A stretch of DNA of 64,000 bases, taken from NCBI RefSeq assembly GCF_000027145.1, contig NC_013891.1, forward strand, positions 744,001-808,000, read 5' to 3'. The translations under genes and the position numbers were made by a program. This document shows positions 36,501-46,404 of this stretch, in pieces; within the stretch, counting starts at the first letter, position 1; every line of letters starts with the position of its first letter. Source of the stretch: Listeria seeligeri serovar 1/2b str. SLCC3954. Lineage in GTDB: Bacteria > Bacillota > Bacilli > Lactobacillales > Listeriaceae. Below the pieces are notes generated by a model. It was not told the DNA's origin. It worked only from the letters and a program-made list of their open reading frames with translations, and ran no database searches.

Positions 36501-37367
36501 ATGGAATTACGTGTTTTAAATTATTTTTTAACCGTTGCTAGGGAAAAAACAATTAGTAAGGCGGCCGAGGTTCTTCATCTTTCGCAACCGACTCTTTCTA
36601 AACAGTTGAAAGATTTTGAAGAGGAATTGGGTGTGAAGCTATTTATTCGCGGGAATCGCTATATAACTTTGACAGAAGAAGGGGTTTATTTAGCTAATAG
36701 AGGGAAAGAAATTTTATCTTTAGTGGAGATAACGACAGCAAATATTCATAAGAGTGATATGATTAGTGGTCAAATCGGAATTGGTGCTGGAGAAACTAGA
36801 GCATTTGAGTTTATTGTAGAACGATTGCATGAATTAAAAAGCAAACATCCGGCAATTAACTTTCAATTGTATAGTGGTAATGCAAATGATGTGTTAGACA
36901 AGATTGATCACGGGTTGTTAGATTTTGGGCTAGTTATTGACCCAGTAGAAAAACAGAAATATGACTATTTACGTTTACCACTTGTTGATAAATGGGGGCT
37001 ATTAGTTAATAATTCCAGTGATTTAGCGGGGAAGAAATCTATAGCGCCTAATGATCTTCGTCAAGTTCCGCTACTAATCTCTAATCAGTCCTTAGTCGAT
37101 AATCAATTATCAGAATGGCTTGGAGGGAATTTGGATAGCCTGAATATCATCGGTACCTATAATTTGCTTTATAATGCCTCGCTGTTAGTAAAAGAAAATA
37201 TATCGAGCGCACTTTGTATCGACGGAATAATCAACACGACAAATACCAATTTAACCTTTATTCCACTATCTCCATCATTAACAGCTAGCATTAATATAGT
37301 TTGGAAAAAACAGCAATCTTTTTCAAGCGCCTCAAAAGCATTTTTACAATTAATTCAAGAGGAATAA
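36501..37367 (+). CDS. LysR-family transcriptional regulator
   Basis: A 288-residue regulator with an N-terminal winged helix (LRVLNYFLTVAREKTISKAA, then HLSQPTLSKQLKDFEEELG) and a two-lobed effector domain. GAAAGGAATG precedes the ATG. It is divergent from the acetyltransferase. The shared spacer holds an imperfect dyad (AGGTTATAC and ATAATACCT, 36431-36452) that could be its site. The effector is unknown. Confidence 0.88.
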   Translation: MELRVLNYFLTVAREKTISKAAEVLHLSQPTLSKQLKDFEEELGVKLFIRGNRYITLTEEGVYLANRGKEILSLVEITTANIHKSDMISGQIGIGAGETRAFEFIVERLHELKSKHPAINFQLYSGNANDVLDKIDHGLLDFGLVIDPVEKQKYDYLRLPLVDKWGLLVNNSSDLAGKKSIAPNDLRQVPLLISNQSLVDNQLSEWLGGNLDSLNIIGTYNLLYNASLLVKENISSALCIDGIINTTNTNLTFIPLSPSLTASINIVWKKQQSFSSASKAFLQLIQEE

Positions 37368-37381
37368 AACTAGAAAAATAA

Positions 37382-37409
37382 TTATCGGAGCCTTTACAAA
37401 AACTTAACA
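37382..37409 (+). promoter_or_regulatory. Possible PhoP-type direct repeats upstream of the phosphate cotransporter
   Basis: TTTACA (37393-37398) and TTAACA (37404-37409) are spaced at 11 bp, with a weaker TTATCG at 37382. PhoP of Bacillus binds TTAACA-like repeats at 11-bp intervals. They lie 160 bp before the start codon. Confidence 0.3.
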
Positions 37410-37570
37410 ATACAAACCGAACACCGAAATCCCTTTTATACCAATGGTTTTTCTCCTTTTTGCTCGATTTCATTTTACAGAAATAAAAAAATCTATTTAC
37501 CTCGCATTTACTTTCTTTTATGATGAAAAAAGAGAGTGAAATCTAGATTACAAACAAAAAGGAGATTTAC

Positions 37571-39205
37571 ATGGGAGACATAGATATTCAGCAAATGATT
37601 TTTCAATTTATCGGAGGGCTTGGAATTTTTCTTTTCGGGATTAAATATATGGGGGACGGCTTGCAAATGGCAGCTGGAGACAGACTCCGTGATATTTTAG
37701 ATAAGTACACAACGAATCCTTTTATGGGTGTACTAGCCGGAATCTTAGTTACTGTATTAATTCAAAGTAGCTCTGGTACAACTGTTTTGACGGTTGGCCT
37801 AGTAAGTGCCGGATTTATGACGTTAAAACAAGCAATTGGTGTTATCATGGGGGCGAACATTGGAACAACCGTAACCGCCTTTATTATTGGTATTAAATTA
37901 TCCGAATATGCTTTACCAATAATTGCTGTTGGAGCAGTACTGTTATTCTTCTTTAAAAATCATAAAGTGAAAAATATCGGCCAAGTTTTCTTTGGATTTG
38001 GTGCATTATTCTATGGACTGGATTTGATGGGGCAAGGAATGGAGCCTCTTGCAGGAATGGAGTCTTTCCACGAATTAACTGCTCAAATGAGTACAAACCC
38101 TTTCCTTGGACTATTAATTGGAACGATATTTACGGCTGTCGTACAGTCATCTAGTGCCACCATCGGGATTTTACAAGAGCTTTATGGGCAAGGTGCGATA
38201 GATCTTCAAGCAGCATTACCTGTATTGTTCGGGGATAATATCGGAACAACAATTACAGCGATTCTTGCTGCGATTGGTGCAAGTGTTGCCGCAAAACGAG
38301 CAGCAGCCACACATGTTATTTTCAACTTAATTGGTGCATTAATTTTCATGTTGATACTGCCGCTTTTCACTTCTTTTATCACCTATTTACAAGGCCTATT
38401 TGGATTAAACCCAGAAATGACCATTGCGGTGGCGCACGGGACTTTCAACGTGACGAATACATTCATCCAATTCTGGTTTATCGGTGCATTTGCATGGCTT
38501 GTAACAAAACTGATACCAGGGGACGACTCACGGATTGATTATAAAACGAAACATTTGGATACTAATTTAATCGACCAGTCTCCAGGAATTGCCTTAGAAA
38601 TGGCGCGAGAAGAGACGTTGCGAATGGCTGATTATGCGAAATTCGGTTTGCAGGAAGCGCGTGAATACTTGGTGAATCGAGAATCAAAACACGCCGAGTC
38701 AACTGTTCAAGTCGAAGAAGCTGTTAATAATTTAGACCGAAAAATCACCGAGTACTTAACGAAAATTTCATCTGTTGCTTTAACTGATAATGAAACGGAA
38801 GAACATGCGCTAATGCTTGATACAGTTCGTGATATCGAACGAGTTGGCGATCACATGGAAAATATCGTTGAAAATATCGACCAATTAATCAAAAATAAAG
38901 CAAAAATGTCCGAAGCAGCTTCTGACCAACTTATTGGTATGTTCGAACTGACGACGGCAAACTTCGAACGAGCAGTCAAAGCAATGCATAAAAAAGATCG
39001 CGCACTTGCAGAAGAAACAATTGTTGTCGAAAAAGATATTGATAAAGCAGAACGGAAATTGCGCAAAGACCACATCAAACGTTTAAATGCAGGTGAATGC
39101 CAAGTTGTCAGCGGAATTCTATATATTGACATCGTAAGCGATTTAGAACGAATTGGTGACCATGCGAACAACATTGCCGAAGCTGTACTAGAGTTGAATG
39201 AATAA
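37571..39205 (+). CDS. nptA: Na+/phosphate cotransporter with PhoU-like domain
   Basis: A 544-residue protein. The membrane half (1-~310) holds two Na_Pi_cotrans repeats, each with the QSSS motif (VLIQSSSGTTVLTVGL and AVVQSSSATIGIL) and GANIGTTVTA / GDNIGTTITA. The cytoplasmic half (~340-540) is PhoU-like helices with RVGDHMENI and RIGDHANNI metal-binding-type motifs. It should import phosphate with sodium. AAAGGAG precedes the ATG. It is monocistronic. Confidence 0.92.
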   Translation: MGDIDIQQMIFQFIGGLGIFLFGIKYMGDGLQMAAGDRLRDILDKYTTNPFMGVLAGILVTVLIQSSSGTTVLTVGLVSAGFMTLKQAIGVIMGANIGTTVTAFIIGIKLSEYALPIIAVGAVLLFFFKNHKVKNIGQVFFGFGALFYGLDLMGQGMEPLAGMESFHELTAQMSTNPFLGLLIGTIFTAVVQSSSATIGILQELYGQGAIDLQAALPVLFGDNIGTTITAILAAIGASVAAKRAAATHVIFNLIGALIFMLILPLFTSFITYLQGLFGLNPEMTIAVAHGTFNVTNTFIQFWFIGAFAWLVTKLIPGDDSRIDYKTKHLDTNLIDQSPGIALEMAREETLRMADYAKFGLQEAREYLVNRESKHAESTVQVEEAVNNLDRKITEYLTKISSVALTDNETEEHALMLDTVRDIERVGDHMENIVENIDQLIKNKAKMSEAASDQLIGMFELTTANFERAVKAMHKKDRALAEETIVVEKDIDKAERKLRKDHIKRLNAGECQVVSGILYIDIVSDLERIGDHANNIAEAVLELNE

Positions 39206-39217
39206 ATTTAATATAGA

Positions 39218-39254
39218 AGAAACTAGTCGTAATATCCAGCTAGTTTCTTTTTTT
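39218..39254 (+). terminator. Terminator after the phosphate cotransporter
   Basis: AGAAACTAG and CTAGTTTCT form a stem followed by seven T residues. Confidence 0.88.
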
Positions 39255-39363
39255 GTTAAAAATCTACACTTTTACTAGTGCTTGTGAAGCATTGAGTATA
39301 AGCAAATTGTGGTGTAAAATAGGAATGATTATAAAACTAGAATGACTGGAAGTGTTGAGTCTT

Positions 39364-42300
39364 ATGCGAAATAGAAAAACAATGGATGGAAACACTGCCG
39401 CAGCCTATATTTCATACGCATTTACAGAAGTTGCAGCAATCTATCCAATTACCCCTTCCTCTACGATGGCTGAACTCGTCGATGAATGGGCCTCAAAAGA
39501 CAAAAAGAATTTATTTAATGAACCAGTAAAAGTAGTAGAAATGCAATCCGAAGCAGGGGCGGCCGGGACAGTTCACGGTTCACTGCAAGCAGGAGCATTG
39601 ACTAGTACATACACCGCTTCCCAAGGTTTACTACTAATGATTCCAAATATGTACAAAATCGCTGGCGAACTACTGCCAACTGTTTTTCATGTGTCAGCAC
39701 GGACGATTTCTGCGGCATCACTAAATATTTTTGGTGACCATAGTGACGTGATGGCAGCAAGACAAACAGGTTTTGTAATGTTAGCGGAAGGTTCTGTCCA
39801 AGAAGTGATGGATTTATCAGCAGTTGCCCACCTTGCTTCATTGAAAGGAAGCTTACCATTTTTAAATTTCTTTGATGGATTCAGGACTAGTCACGAACTT
39901 CAAAAAGTAGAAGTACTAGAATATAGTGAATTAGAAAATTTACTAGATAAAAAAGCGCTACAACAATTCAGAGACAGAGCGATGACGCCGAATAATCCAA
40001 AAACAATTGGTTCCAACCAAAACCCAGATATTTTCTTCCAACAAAGAGAAACTGTCAACCGCTACTATGAAGAAATTCCGAGTATCGTCCAGAATTATAT
40101 GGAAGAAATTAATCAATTACGCGGTACGAATTATGACTTAGTAAACTATTATGGCGCCAAGGATGCAACGGAGGTAATTGTCGCAATGGGGTCTGTTACA
40201 CCAGTCATCGAACAAGTAATTGATTATTTAACAAATCAAGGAAAAAAAGTTGGGTTACTCAATATTCGGTTATATCGACCATTCCCAGTAGAAAATTTTT
40301 TAGAAAAACTACCAAAAACAGTAGAACGTGTTGCTGTGCTTGACCGGACGAAAGAACCAGGATCGGGAGGGGAACCACTTTTACTGGATGTGCAAAGTGT
40401 GCTTTATGATAGTGATGTTAGACCAGTTGTTATTGGAGGAAGATACGGATTAGGTTCAAAAGATGTTACACCAGACCAGATTCTTGGTGTTTATTCGCAC
40501 CTAACCGAAGCAAAACCAAAACCTCGCTTCACTATCGGTATTACTGATGATATTACTAATCTTTCCATCGAAAACACGGGGCCGAGTGACTTAACTTCTG
40601 AAAAAACGTTCCAATGTAAGTTCTGGGGATTTGGCTCAGATGGAACAGTTGGTGCTAATAAAGCCGCAATTAAAATTATTGGCGATAATACTGACTTATA
40701 CGCACAAGGTTACTTTTCCTATGATTCGAAAAAATCGGGTGGGCTAACTGTTTCCCATTTACGATTTGGCGAAAAACGTATTCGCTCGGCCTATTTAATC
40801 CAACAAGCAGATTTTGTTTCTTGCTCGACCTCAGCTTATTTACGCTCTTATGATTTGCTCAAAGGACTAAAACCAGGTGGCACATTTTTACTGAATACCA
40901 TTTGGGAAGGCGAACAATTAGAACGCCATTTACCAGCAGCAATGCGTTCTTACATTGCGAAAAATAACATTCAATTTTACACGTTAAATGCGATGAAAAT
41001 TGCGGGGAATGCAGGACTTGGTCGGAGAATTAATACCGTTATGCAAACTGCCTTTTTCCGTGTGACTGATATTTTACCGTTCGAAAAAGCACTGGCTGAT
41101 CTAAAAGAATCTGCAATTGCTACTTACGGCAAAAAAGATATGAAAGTTGCAGAAAAAAATATTATAGCGATGGATCAAACTGTCGCGAATTTGCATAAAG
41201 TTGACGTGCCAGAAAGTTGGGCTAATCCGGAAACAACCCTGGCGGAGAAAGCTTCAACTGAAAGACCCGCATACGTTAAAAATATTCTCGAACCAGTGAA
41301 TCGCTTAGAAGGTGACGCGTTAACAGTTGGGGATTTAATCGCAAACGGAATGGTAAGTGGCGCCTATCCAGCAGGAACAGCCGCTTACGAAAAACGTGGT
41401 ATCGCCTTGGAAGTTCCGGAATGGATTTCTGAAAACTGTACGATGTGTAATGAATGTGCATTTGTATGCCCTCATGCAGCTATTCGGCCAATTTTAACAG
41501 ATGAAGCAGAAATGGCTTCGGCTCCAGAAGGATTTATGACTCGAAAAATGCGCGGGAAAGATGGACTAGAGTACCGCATTCAAGTTTCGCCAATGGACTG
41601 CACGGGTTGTAATTTATGTGCCGAAACTTGTCCAGCGAAAGACAAAGCACTCGTGATGAAACCATTTGAAGAAATTGCTGCGAAGGAAAACCCGAATTGG
41701 TCGTTTGCGATTAATGTCAAACCGAAGAAAAATCCAGGGAAGAAAAACACTGTTCCAGGAAGCCAATTTGAACAACCGTTACTTGAGTTTTCAGGAGCTT
41801 GTGCTGGTTGTGGTGAAACACCGTATGTTAAATTATTAACGCAAATGTTTGGTGATCGGATGATGATTGCTAATGCAACTGGCTGTTCGTCGATTTGGGG
41901 AGCATCCGCGCCAGCCACGCCTTACACAGTTAATGATCAAGGACACGGCCCAGCTTGGGGTAACTCATTACTAGAAGATAATGCTGAATATGGTTATGGA
42001 ATGTATTTAGCCAATCAAACTATGCGAAAAGCTTTAAGCAATAAGGTTTCTAAGGCACTTACCGAAGAAACACTATCAGCCAATTTACGCGATGCCTTAG
42101 TGGATTGGCAAACGAATATGGCTGTTAGCGAAGATACTCGCGAGCGTGCGGAACAATTGCAACTAGCTTTACTAAGTGAAATGCAGGGGAATGCTATCCT
42201 TGAATCAATTTATAATGACCGCGAGTTATTTATCAAGCGTTCACAGTGGATGCTTGGTGGGGATGGTTGGGCATATGATATTGGTTTTGGCGGAATTGAC

Positions 42301-43014
42301 CACGTTTTAGCATCAGGAGAAGATGTAAATATCTTTGTAATGGATAATGAGGTTTATTCGAACACAGGGGGTCAATCGTCAAAAGCGACACCAACTGCGG
42401 CGATTGCCAAGTTTGCTTCTGGCGGGAAATCTGTTGGTAAAAAAGATCTTGGAATTATGGCGATGAGTTACGGCAATATTTATGTCGCCCAAATTGCGAT
42501 GGGTGCAAGCAAACGCCAAACTTTAAAAGCAATCGAGGAAGCAGAAGCATATCCGGGCCCATCTTTGATTATTGCCTACACACCTTGCATCAACCACGGG
42601 ATATCAAGTGGTATGAAAACAATGCTAACAGAAACTCAAAAAGCGGTAGAATGTGGCTATTGGAGCTTATATCGCTACAATCCAGCCCTTGAAGCAAAAG
42701 GTAAAAACCCAATGATAATGGACTTCAAAAAAGTTGATTTTGACCAATTTGAAGATTTCTTGAAAAGGGAAACCCGTTATTCCGCATTATATAAAGCAAA
42801 TCCAGAAGTAGCATCGAAATTATCCGAAAAAACACGTTCTGATGCAGAAAAACGCTTCAAACGATATGCTGTAATGGCCGGATTAGATTTAGAAAAAATA
42901 CTAAAGAAAAAAGAACTTACTGAAACAAGTGATGCGCCGCCAGTGGATGATGAACGCGCAGCAAGAAAAGCAGCTAGGGAAGCAAGAAGACTAGCGCGAG
43001 AACAAGAAAAATAA
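39364..43014 (+). CDS. nifJ: Pyruvate:ferredoxin/flavodoxin oxidoreductase
   Basis: A single-chain enzyme of 1216 residues that converts pyruvate and CoA to acetyl-CoA and CO2, passing electrons to flavodoxin or ferredoxin. Domain I starts MDGNTAAAYISYAFTEVA. Two 4Fe-4S motifs are seen (CTMCNECAFVCP and CTGCNLCAETCP), and the proximal cluster cysteines begin with CAGCGETPY. The TPP-binding motif is GGDGWAYDIGFGGIDH with DNEVYSNTGGQ. I prefer ATG 39364; in-frame GTG 39352 and TTG 39355 are too close to the purine-rich TGGAAG. The charged C-terminal tail (KAAREARRLAREQ) is unusual but plausible. Confidence 0.94.
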   Translation: MRNRKTMDGNTAAAYISYAFTEVAAIYPITPSSTMAELVDEWASKDKKNLFNEPVKVVEMQSEAGAAGTVHGSLQAGALTSTYTASQGLLLMIPNMYKIAGELLPTVFHVSARTISAASLNIFGDHSDVMAARQTGFVMLAEGSVQEVMDLSAVAHLASLKGSLPFLNFFDGFRTSHELQKVEVLEYSELENLLDKKALQQFRDRAMTPNNPKTIGSNQNPDIFFQQRETVNRYYEEIPSIVQNYMEEINQLRGTNYDLVNYYGAKDATEVIVAMGSVTPVIEQVIDYLTNQGKKVGLLNIRLYRPFPVENFLEKLPKTVERVAVLDRTKEPGSGGEPLLLDVQSVLYDSDVRPVVIGGRYGLGSKDVTPDQILGVYSHLTEAKPKPRFTIGITDDITNLSIENTGPSDLTSEKTFQCKFWGFGSDGTVGANKAAIKIIGDNTDLYAQGYFSYDSKKSGGLTVSHLRFGEKRIRSAYLIQQADFVSCSTSAYLRSYDLLKGLKPGGTFLLNTIWEGEQLERHLPAAMRSYIAKNNIQFYTLNAMKIAGNAGLGRRINTVMQTAFFRVTDILPFEKALADLKESAIATYGKKDMKVAEKNIIAMDQTVANLHKVDVPESWANPETTLAEKASTERPAYVKNILEPVNRLEGDALTVGDLIANGMVSGAYPAGTAAYEKRGIALEVPEWISENCTMCNECAFVCPHAAIRPILTDEAEMASAPEGFMTRKMRGKDGLEYRIQVSPMDCTGCNLCAETCPAKDKALVMKPFEEIAAKENPNWSFAINVKPKKNPGKKNTVPGSQFEQPLLEFSGACAGCGETPYVKLLTQMFGDRMMIANATGCSSIWGASAPATPYTVNDQGHGPAWGNSLLEDNAEYGYGMYLANQTMRKALSNKVSKALTEETLSANLRDALVDWQTNMAVSEDTRERAEQLQLALLSEMQGNAILESIYNDRELFIKRSQWMLGGDGWAYDIGFGGIDHVLASGEDVNIFVMDNEVYSNTGGQSSKATPTAAIAKFASGGKSVGKKDLGIMAMSYGNIYVAQIAMGASKRQTLKAIEEAEAYPGPSLIIAYTPCINHGISSGMKTMLTETQKAVECGYWSLYRYNPALEAKGKNPMIMDFKKVDFDQFEDFLKRETRYSALYKANPEVASKLSEKTRSDAEKRFKRYAVMAGLDLEKILKKKELTETSDAPPVDDERAARKAAREARRLAREQEK

Positions 43015-43050
43015 AAAAAGGATCCAGAAAATTTTCTGGATCCTTTTTTT
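43015..43050 (+). terminator. Terminator after nifJ
   Basis: AAAAGGATCCAGAAAA and TTTTCTGGATCCTTTT make a perfect stem followed by T residues. Confidence 0.93.
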
Positions 43051-43265
43051 GCTTTTAATCTGTGGGAATCAAAAGCAATGTGGGAATGAATAGATATTCT
43101 TTAATAAGCGAATACATAAAGAAATAGCTACTATTTTAATATAACTTTTTTCTGGCAAACTTGCACTAATAAAAACAGTATTTAATTAGACAATTAGGCT
43201 CTTTTTGTTGCTAGAGCAGGCGTTTACAATATGTGAAAGTTTTATGACATTTTCCAATTTGGCTT

Positions 43266-45227
43266 TCAATGACTTTCATGAAGTAACCCGTTGCGATACG
43301 CTGTGAGAAGTTTTTTTAAATCCTCGGCTTGGGTATTCAGTTGTTTTCCAATGTCGGTGTCTTTCACTCGCTTACGATTAATTTCCATTTCGATAACTTG
43401 CCTTGTAGATAGAATATCAGTTTCGTTTTTAATGGCGTCTTCTTTTGTTGTAAAGGGTTGGTGGCTGACTAATTGTAATCCGTAACTATTAAAAAGCAAC
43501 GTATAGCCAGCTAAGTCTTGCTTTTTGTGATACGCCTTCGCAAATCCGCCATCAATAACAAGCATTTTTCCATCTGCTTTAATTGGACTTTCTCCTTTAT
43601 TTTCTTTTACTGGAGTGTGTCCGTTTATAATATGCCCACAATCAGCATCAAGCCCAAACTCTTCTAAAATCTGCTGACAAATAACTTCCTCATTACGTAA
43701 TTTATAGTAAGGATTTTTTTCTTCGGTATGAGTGGCTTTGTCTGCAATAAAATAGCGCTCGAAGGTAGTCATTTCACTTTTTCCAAATAAAGAAGATATG
43801 GCGCCAGTCCACAAATACCAAACGATATCACAAGCATATTTCTTTTCTTTTGTACCAGCAGGGCGGACGTAAGCCTCTCTAGTTAGAATCTCAAATTGTT
43901 CTAAAAGCGCCTGACCAGAATAGTTTTTATTGCGTAATTCCATCGCCATAAATGAACCATCCTCATGTAGCGGGATACAACCGTGATAAAGCAAATTACC
44001 GTTGTAAGTTAAAAACATACTCCCTTTTGCATATAAAAATTGGACGTGTTTTTGCAACCGACGACAATTTTTAAACGCAGCAGTAATTTTCTCGATAAGC
44101 TCTTTTTCGGCAGACGTTAGTTGATATGGATTTGCAGGGTCGATAGTTGGGAAGTTTGTGTCGAGTAAGTCGTATTTTTGTCCTTTTAAGCGGATGGTAC
44201 CGGTTTGATAATCAATAAAATTTAGTAGCAGGCGATGCTCCATTTTAAATTCTTTGTGCCTAGCGATAATTTCTCCTTCTAATTTAAATTGAATAATTGC
44301 GATAGCTTTATGCATCCGCGCAATTTGTGTGATTTCAGCATTGCTATACTCTGCCCCATCCTCATTTTTAGGTTGGAAATAGGTGCAAGGATCGTCGTGG
44401 TAAATTTCATCGGCAAAAAGAGCAAGTGGGCGGAGCGAAATACCATAACTATCTTCCAAAATATCTAAATTCAAGTAACGAGCGGAAATTCGGATAACAT
44501 TAGCCGCACAAACTTTCGAACCACTTGCAGCGCCCATCCATAAAATATCGTGGTTCCCCCACTGGAAATCAACCGAATGATAGTTCATTAGCGTGTCTAT
44601 AATTTTATCAGGATAAGGACCACGATCATACACATCCCCAACAATATGCAAATGATCCACTACAAGTTGCTGAATTAGACGTGAAAGGGCACTTATAAAT
44701 TCTTCTGCGCGGTCTAATGAAATGATATGTTGAATAATTTCTTCATAATACATTTTTTTATCATCTTCATTATAATTTTCCTGTAATAACTCTTCTAATA
44801 TGTAAGCAAAATCTTCTGGCATCGCTTTTCGTACTTTGGAACGCGTATATTTAGAAGCAACATACTGACAAAATTCAATTAAGCGAAAAAGTGTCGTACG
44901 GTACCAATCGTGCATATCTTCAAGTTCTTCAGCGATTAAATCCATTTTTTCTTCAGGGTAATAAATCAGCGTGCTAAGTGAATTGATTTCCGCATCATCT
45001 AGTTCTGTACCAAAAATATCACGAATTTTCCGTTTAACAACACCGGAACCATTGCGTAAAACTTGTTCAAAAGCACTGTATTCCCCGTGAACATCACTTA
45101 AAAAATGCTCCGTTCCTTTTGGTAAATTCATAATAGCTTCTAGATTGATGATTTCTGTGGCTGTTTTAGCGATAGTAGGATATTGTTTAGCCAGTAAACG
45201 CAAATATTTCATGTCGATTTCTTCCAT
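43266..45227 (-). CDS. fbp: Class III fructose-1,6-bisphosphatase
   Basis: A 653-residue gluconeogenic enzyme of the Firmicute-specific class III. Calcineurin-type metal motifs are visible: [44 protein letters not shown] and, late in the protein, [16 protein letters not shown]. Length agrees with B. subtilis Fbp (~670). The ATG at 45227 follows AAAGGGG by 9 bp; an in-frame TTG at 45233 is less well placed. The promoter is visible upstream. In the 250 bp downstream of the stop I see no gene and no clear terminator. Confidence 0.94.
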   Translation of the reverse strand: MEEIDMKYLRLLAKQYPTIAKTATEIINLEAIMNLPKGTEHFLSDVHGEYSAFEQVLRNGSGVVKRKIRDIFGTELDDAEINSLSTLIYYPEEKMDLIAEELEDMHDWYRTTLFRLIEFCQYVASKYTRSKVRKAMPEDFAYILEELLQENYNEDDKKMYYEEIIQHIISLDRAEEFISALSRLIQQLVVDHLHIVGDVYDRGPYPDKIIDTLMNYHSVDFQWGNHDILWMGAASGSKVCAANVIRISARYLNLDILEDSYGISLRPLALFADEIYHDDPCTYFQPKNEDGAEYSNAEITQIARMHKAIAIIQFKLEGEIIARHKEFKMEHRLLLNFIDYQTGTIRLKGQKYDLLDTNFPTIDPANPYQLTSAEKELIEKITAAFKNCRRLQKHVQFLYAKGSMFLTYNGNLLYHGCIPLHEDGSFMAMELRNKNYSGQALLEQFEILTREAYVRPAGTKEKKYACDIVWYLWTGAISSLFGKSEMTTFERYFIADKATHTEEKNPYYKLRNEEVICQQILEEFGLDADCGHIINGHTPVKENKGESPIKADGKMLVIDGGFAKAYHKKQDLAGYTLLFNSYGLQLVSHQPFTTKEDAIKNETDILSTRQVIEMEINRKRVKDTDIGKQLNTQAEDLKKLLTAYRNGLLHESH

Positions 45228-45260
45228 GAGCAACTACCCCTTTTTTAAATTGGTACAGCT

Positions 45261-45289
45261 ATTATATTTCTTAAATACAAGTTAATCAA
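45261..45289 (-). promoter_or_regulatory. Sigma-A-type promoter of fbp
   Basis: On the minus strand TTGATT (45289-45284) and TATAAT (45266-45261) are 17 bp apart, ~35 bp before the start. Confidence 0.65.
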
Positions 45290-45316
45290 ACGTTTTGCTT
45301 GTATATTGGTCTATAC

Positions 45317-45341
45317 AAAAAGACGAGACAAAGCCCGTCTT
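45317..45341 (-). terminator. Terminator after the AEC permease
   Basis: On the minus strand AAGACGGGC pairs with GTCTCGTCTT, followed by T residues. Confidence 0.75.
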
Positions 45342-46251
45342 AGAATATTGGATGTAGGAAGTATAAAACAATTGGCAGGGTGATAATACTTAAAACCGTA
45401 CTAATAAAAGTCGCGCTAGAAACTAAATCTGGTTTTGTATCAAATTGAACAGCCATTAAAGTGGTATTTGCTGCAGTTGGCATTGCTGCAAGTAGAATCA
45501 TGATTTGTTTCGTCATTTCATCTACTGGGAGAATAAGTGTTAAACCGACTGCAATTAGCGGGGCGATAAATAATTTTAAAACTAAAGCAATCCCGACTTT
45601 AGCTAGTTCAATTCTTCTAAAAGAAATTACGGCTAACTGCATACCAAGGACAATCATAATCGTTGGAATTGCTGCATCACCAACAAGTTTGATACAAGTC
45701 ATTAAAGCCGATGGTAGTGAAATATGTAGTAATTGAAAGCTCAGTCCAAGTAGGGCGCCATAAGCGATTGGCATCCGAACTACTCGCTTGACAACGGTTT
45801 TCATGCCCCCTGAATCTTTACTACCTTTTGCTGCAAAATAAATCCCAATTGTACTCATCGCCAGTTGCTGTAATACCATTAAAACAACGGCAATATCTAA
45901 CCCAACTGCCCCAAAAACAAGCAGAACAACAGGCGTACCATAATTCCCATTATTCATAAAAGCACTCGCCAAAATCAGCGCACAGCGATCTTGCAAATTA
46001 TAGCCGAGTAAAAAACTAATCAAACTAACAAGTAAAATCAAACTCAGACAAAGTGCAAAAATATAAATCGCCAAATAGAGGTAATCAATCGTTAATGGAT
46101 TTGTATAAAAAGTATTAAATGCTAAAAACGGAGACATTAAATAAAGCGTTAATTTAGATAAATTCGGAATATCAAATTTTAATGTCTTTTGGCCAATAAA
46201 TCCAATCGCAAAAATCCCAAAAACCGGCAATAAAATAAGTAAAAATTGCAT
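45340..46251 (-). CDS. AEC-family transporter (auxin efflux carrier-like permease)
   Basis: A 303-residue protein with about ten hydrophobic segments. It has the AEC hallmarks ASAFMNNGNYGTPVVLLVFG in the first half and AAMPTAANTTLMA in the second. Bacterial members move organic acids such as malate or malonate; the substrate here is unknown. It is divergent from the small secreted LRR pair. Confidence 0.85.
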   Translation of the reverse strand: MQFLLILLPVFGIFAIGFIGQKTLKFDIPNLSKLTLYLMSPFLAFNTFYTNPLTIDYLYLAIYIFALCLSLILLVSLISFLLGYNLQDRCALILASAFMNNGNYGTPVVLLVFGAVGLDIAVVLMVLQQLAMSTIGIYFAAKGSKDSGGMKTVVKRVVRMPIAYGALLGLSFQLLHISLPSALMTCIKLVGDAAIPTIMIVLGMQLAVISFRRIELAKVGIALVLKLFIAPLIAVGLTLILPVDEMTKQIMILLAAMPTAANTTLMAVQFDTKPDLVSSATFISTVLSIITLPIVLYFLHPIF

Positions 46252-46404
46252 AGCAACACTCTTTTCTATGTAGATTGTAGGTTAATTGTACCACATTAAA
46301 AAATGGTGCAAAGTTATCTTAGTGTTCAAATGTGATGTATCCTGCTTTTCGTTGAATAAAGAGTGTTACTTTTAACGAGTAATAAATCGAAGGAGGAAAT
46401 ATCA

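Noticed and set aside
39270..39300. Rex-like half site TTGTGAA upstream of nifJ
   Set aside because: Only one half of the TTGTGAA-N4-TTCACAA operator is present; the partner half is not recognisable.
43051..43265. Possible gene or small RNA between nifJ and fbp
   Set aside because: No ORF with a ribosome site, no strong hairpin and no promoter-terminator pair are visible; only a short TGTGGGAAT direct repeat is seen.
46321..46404. PrfA box search before the secreted LRR pair
   Set aside because: TGTTACTTTTAACG was considered but does not match TTAACANNTGTTAA in arm sequence or orientation, so no PrfA control is claimed.
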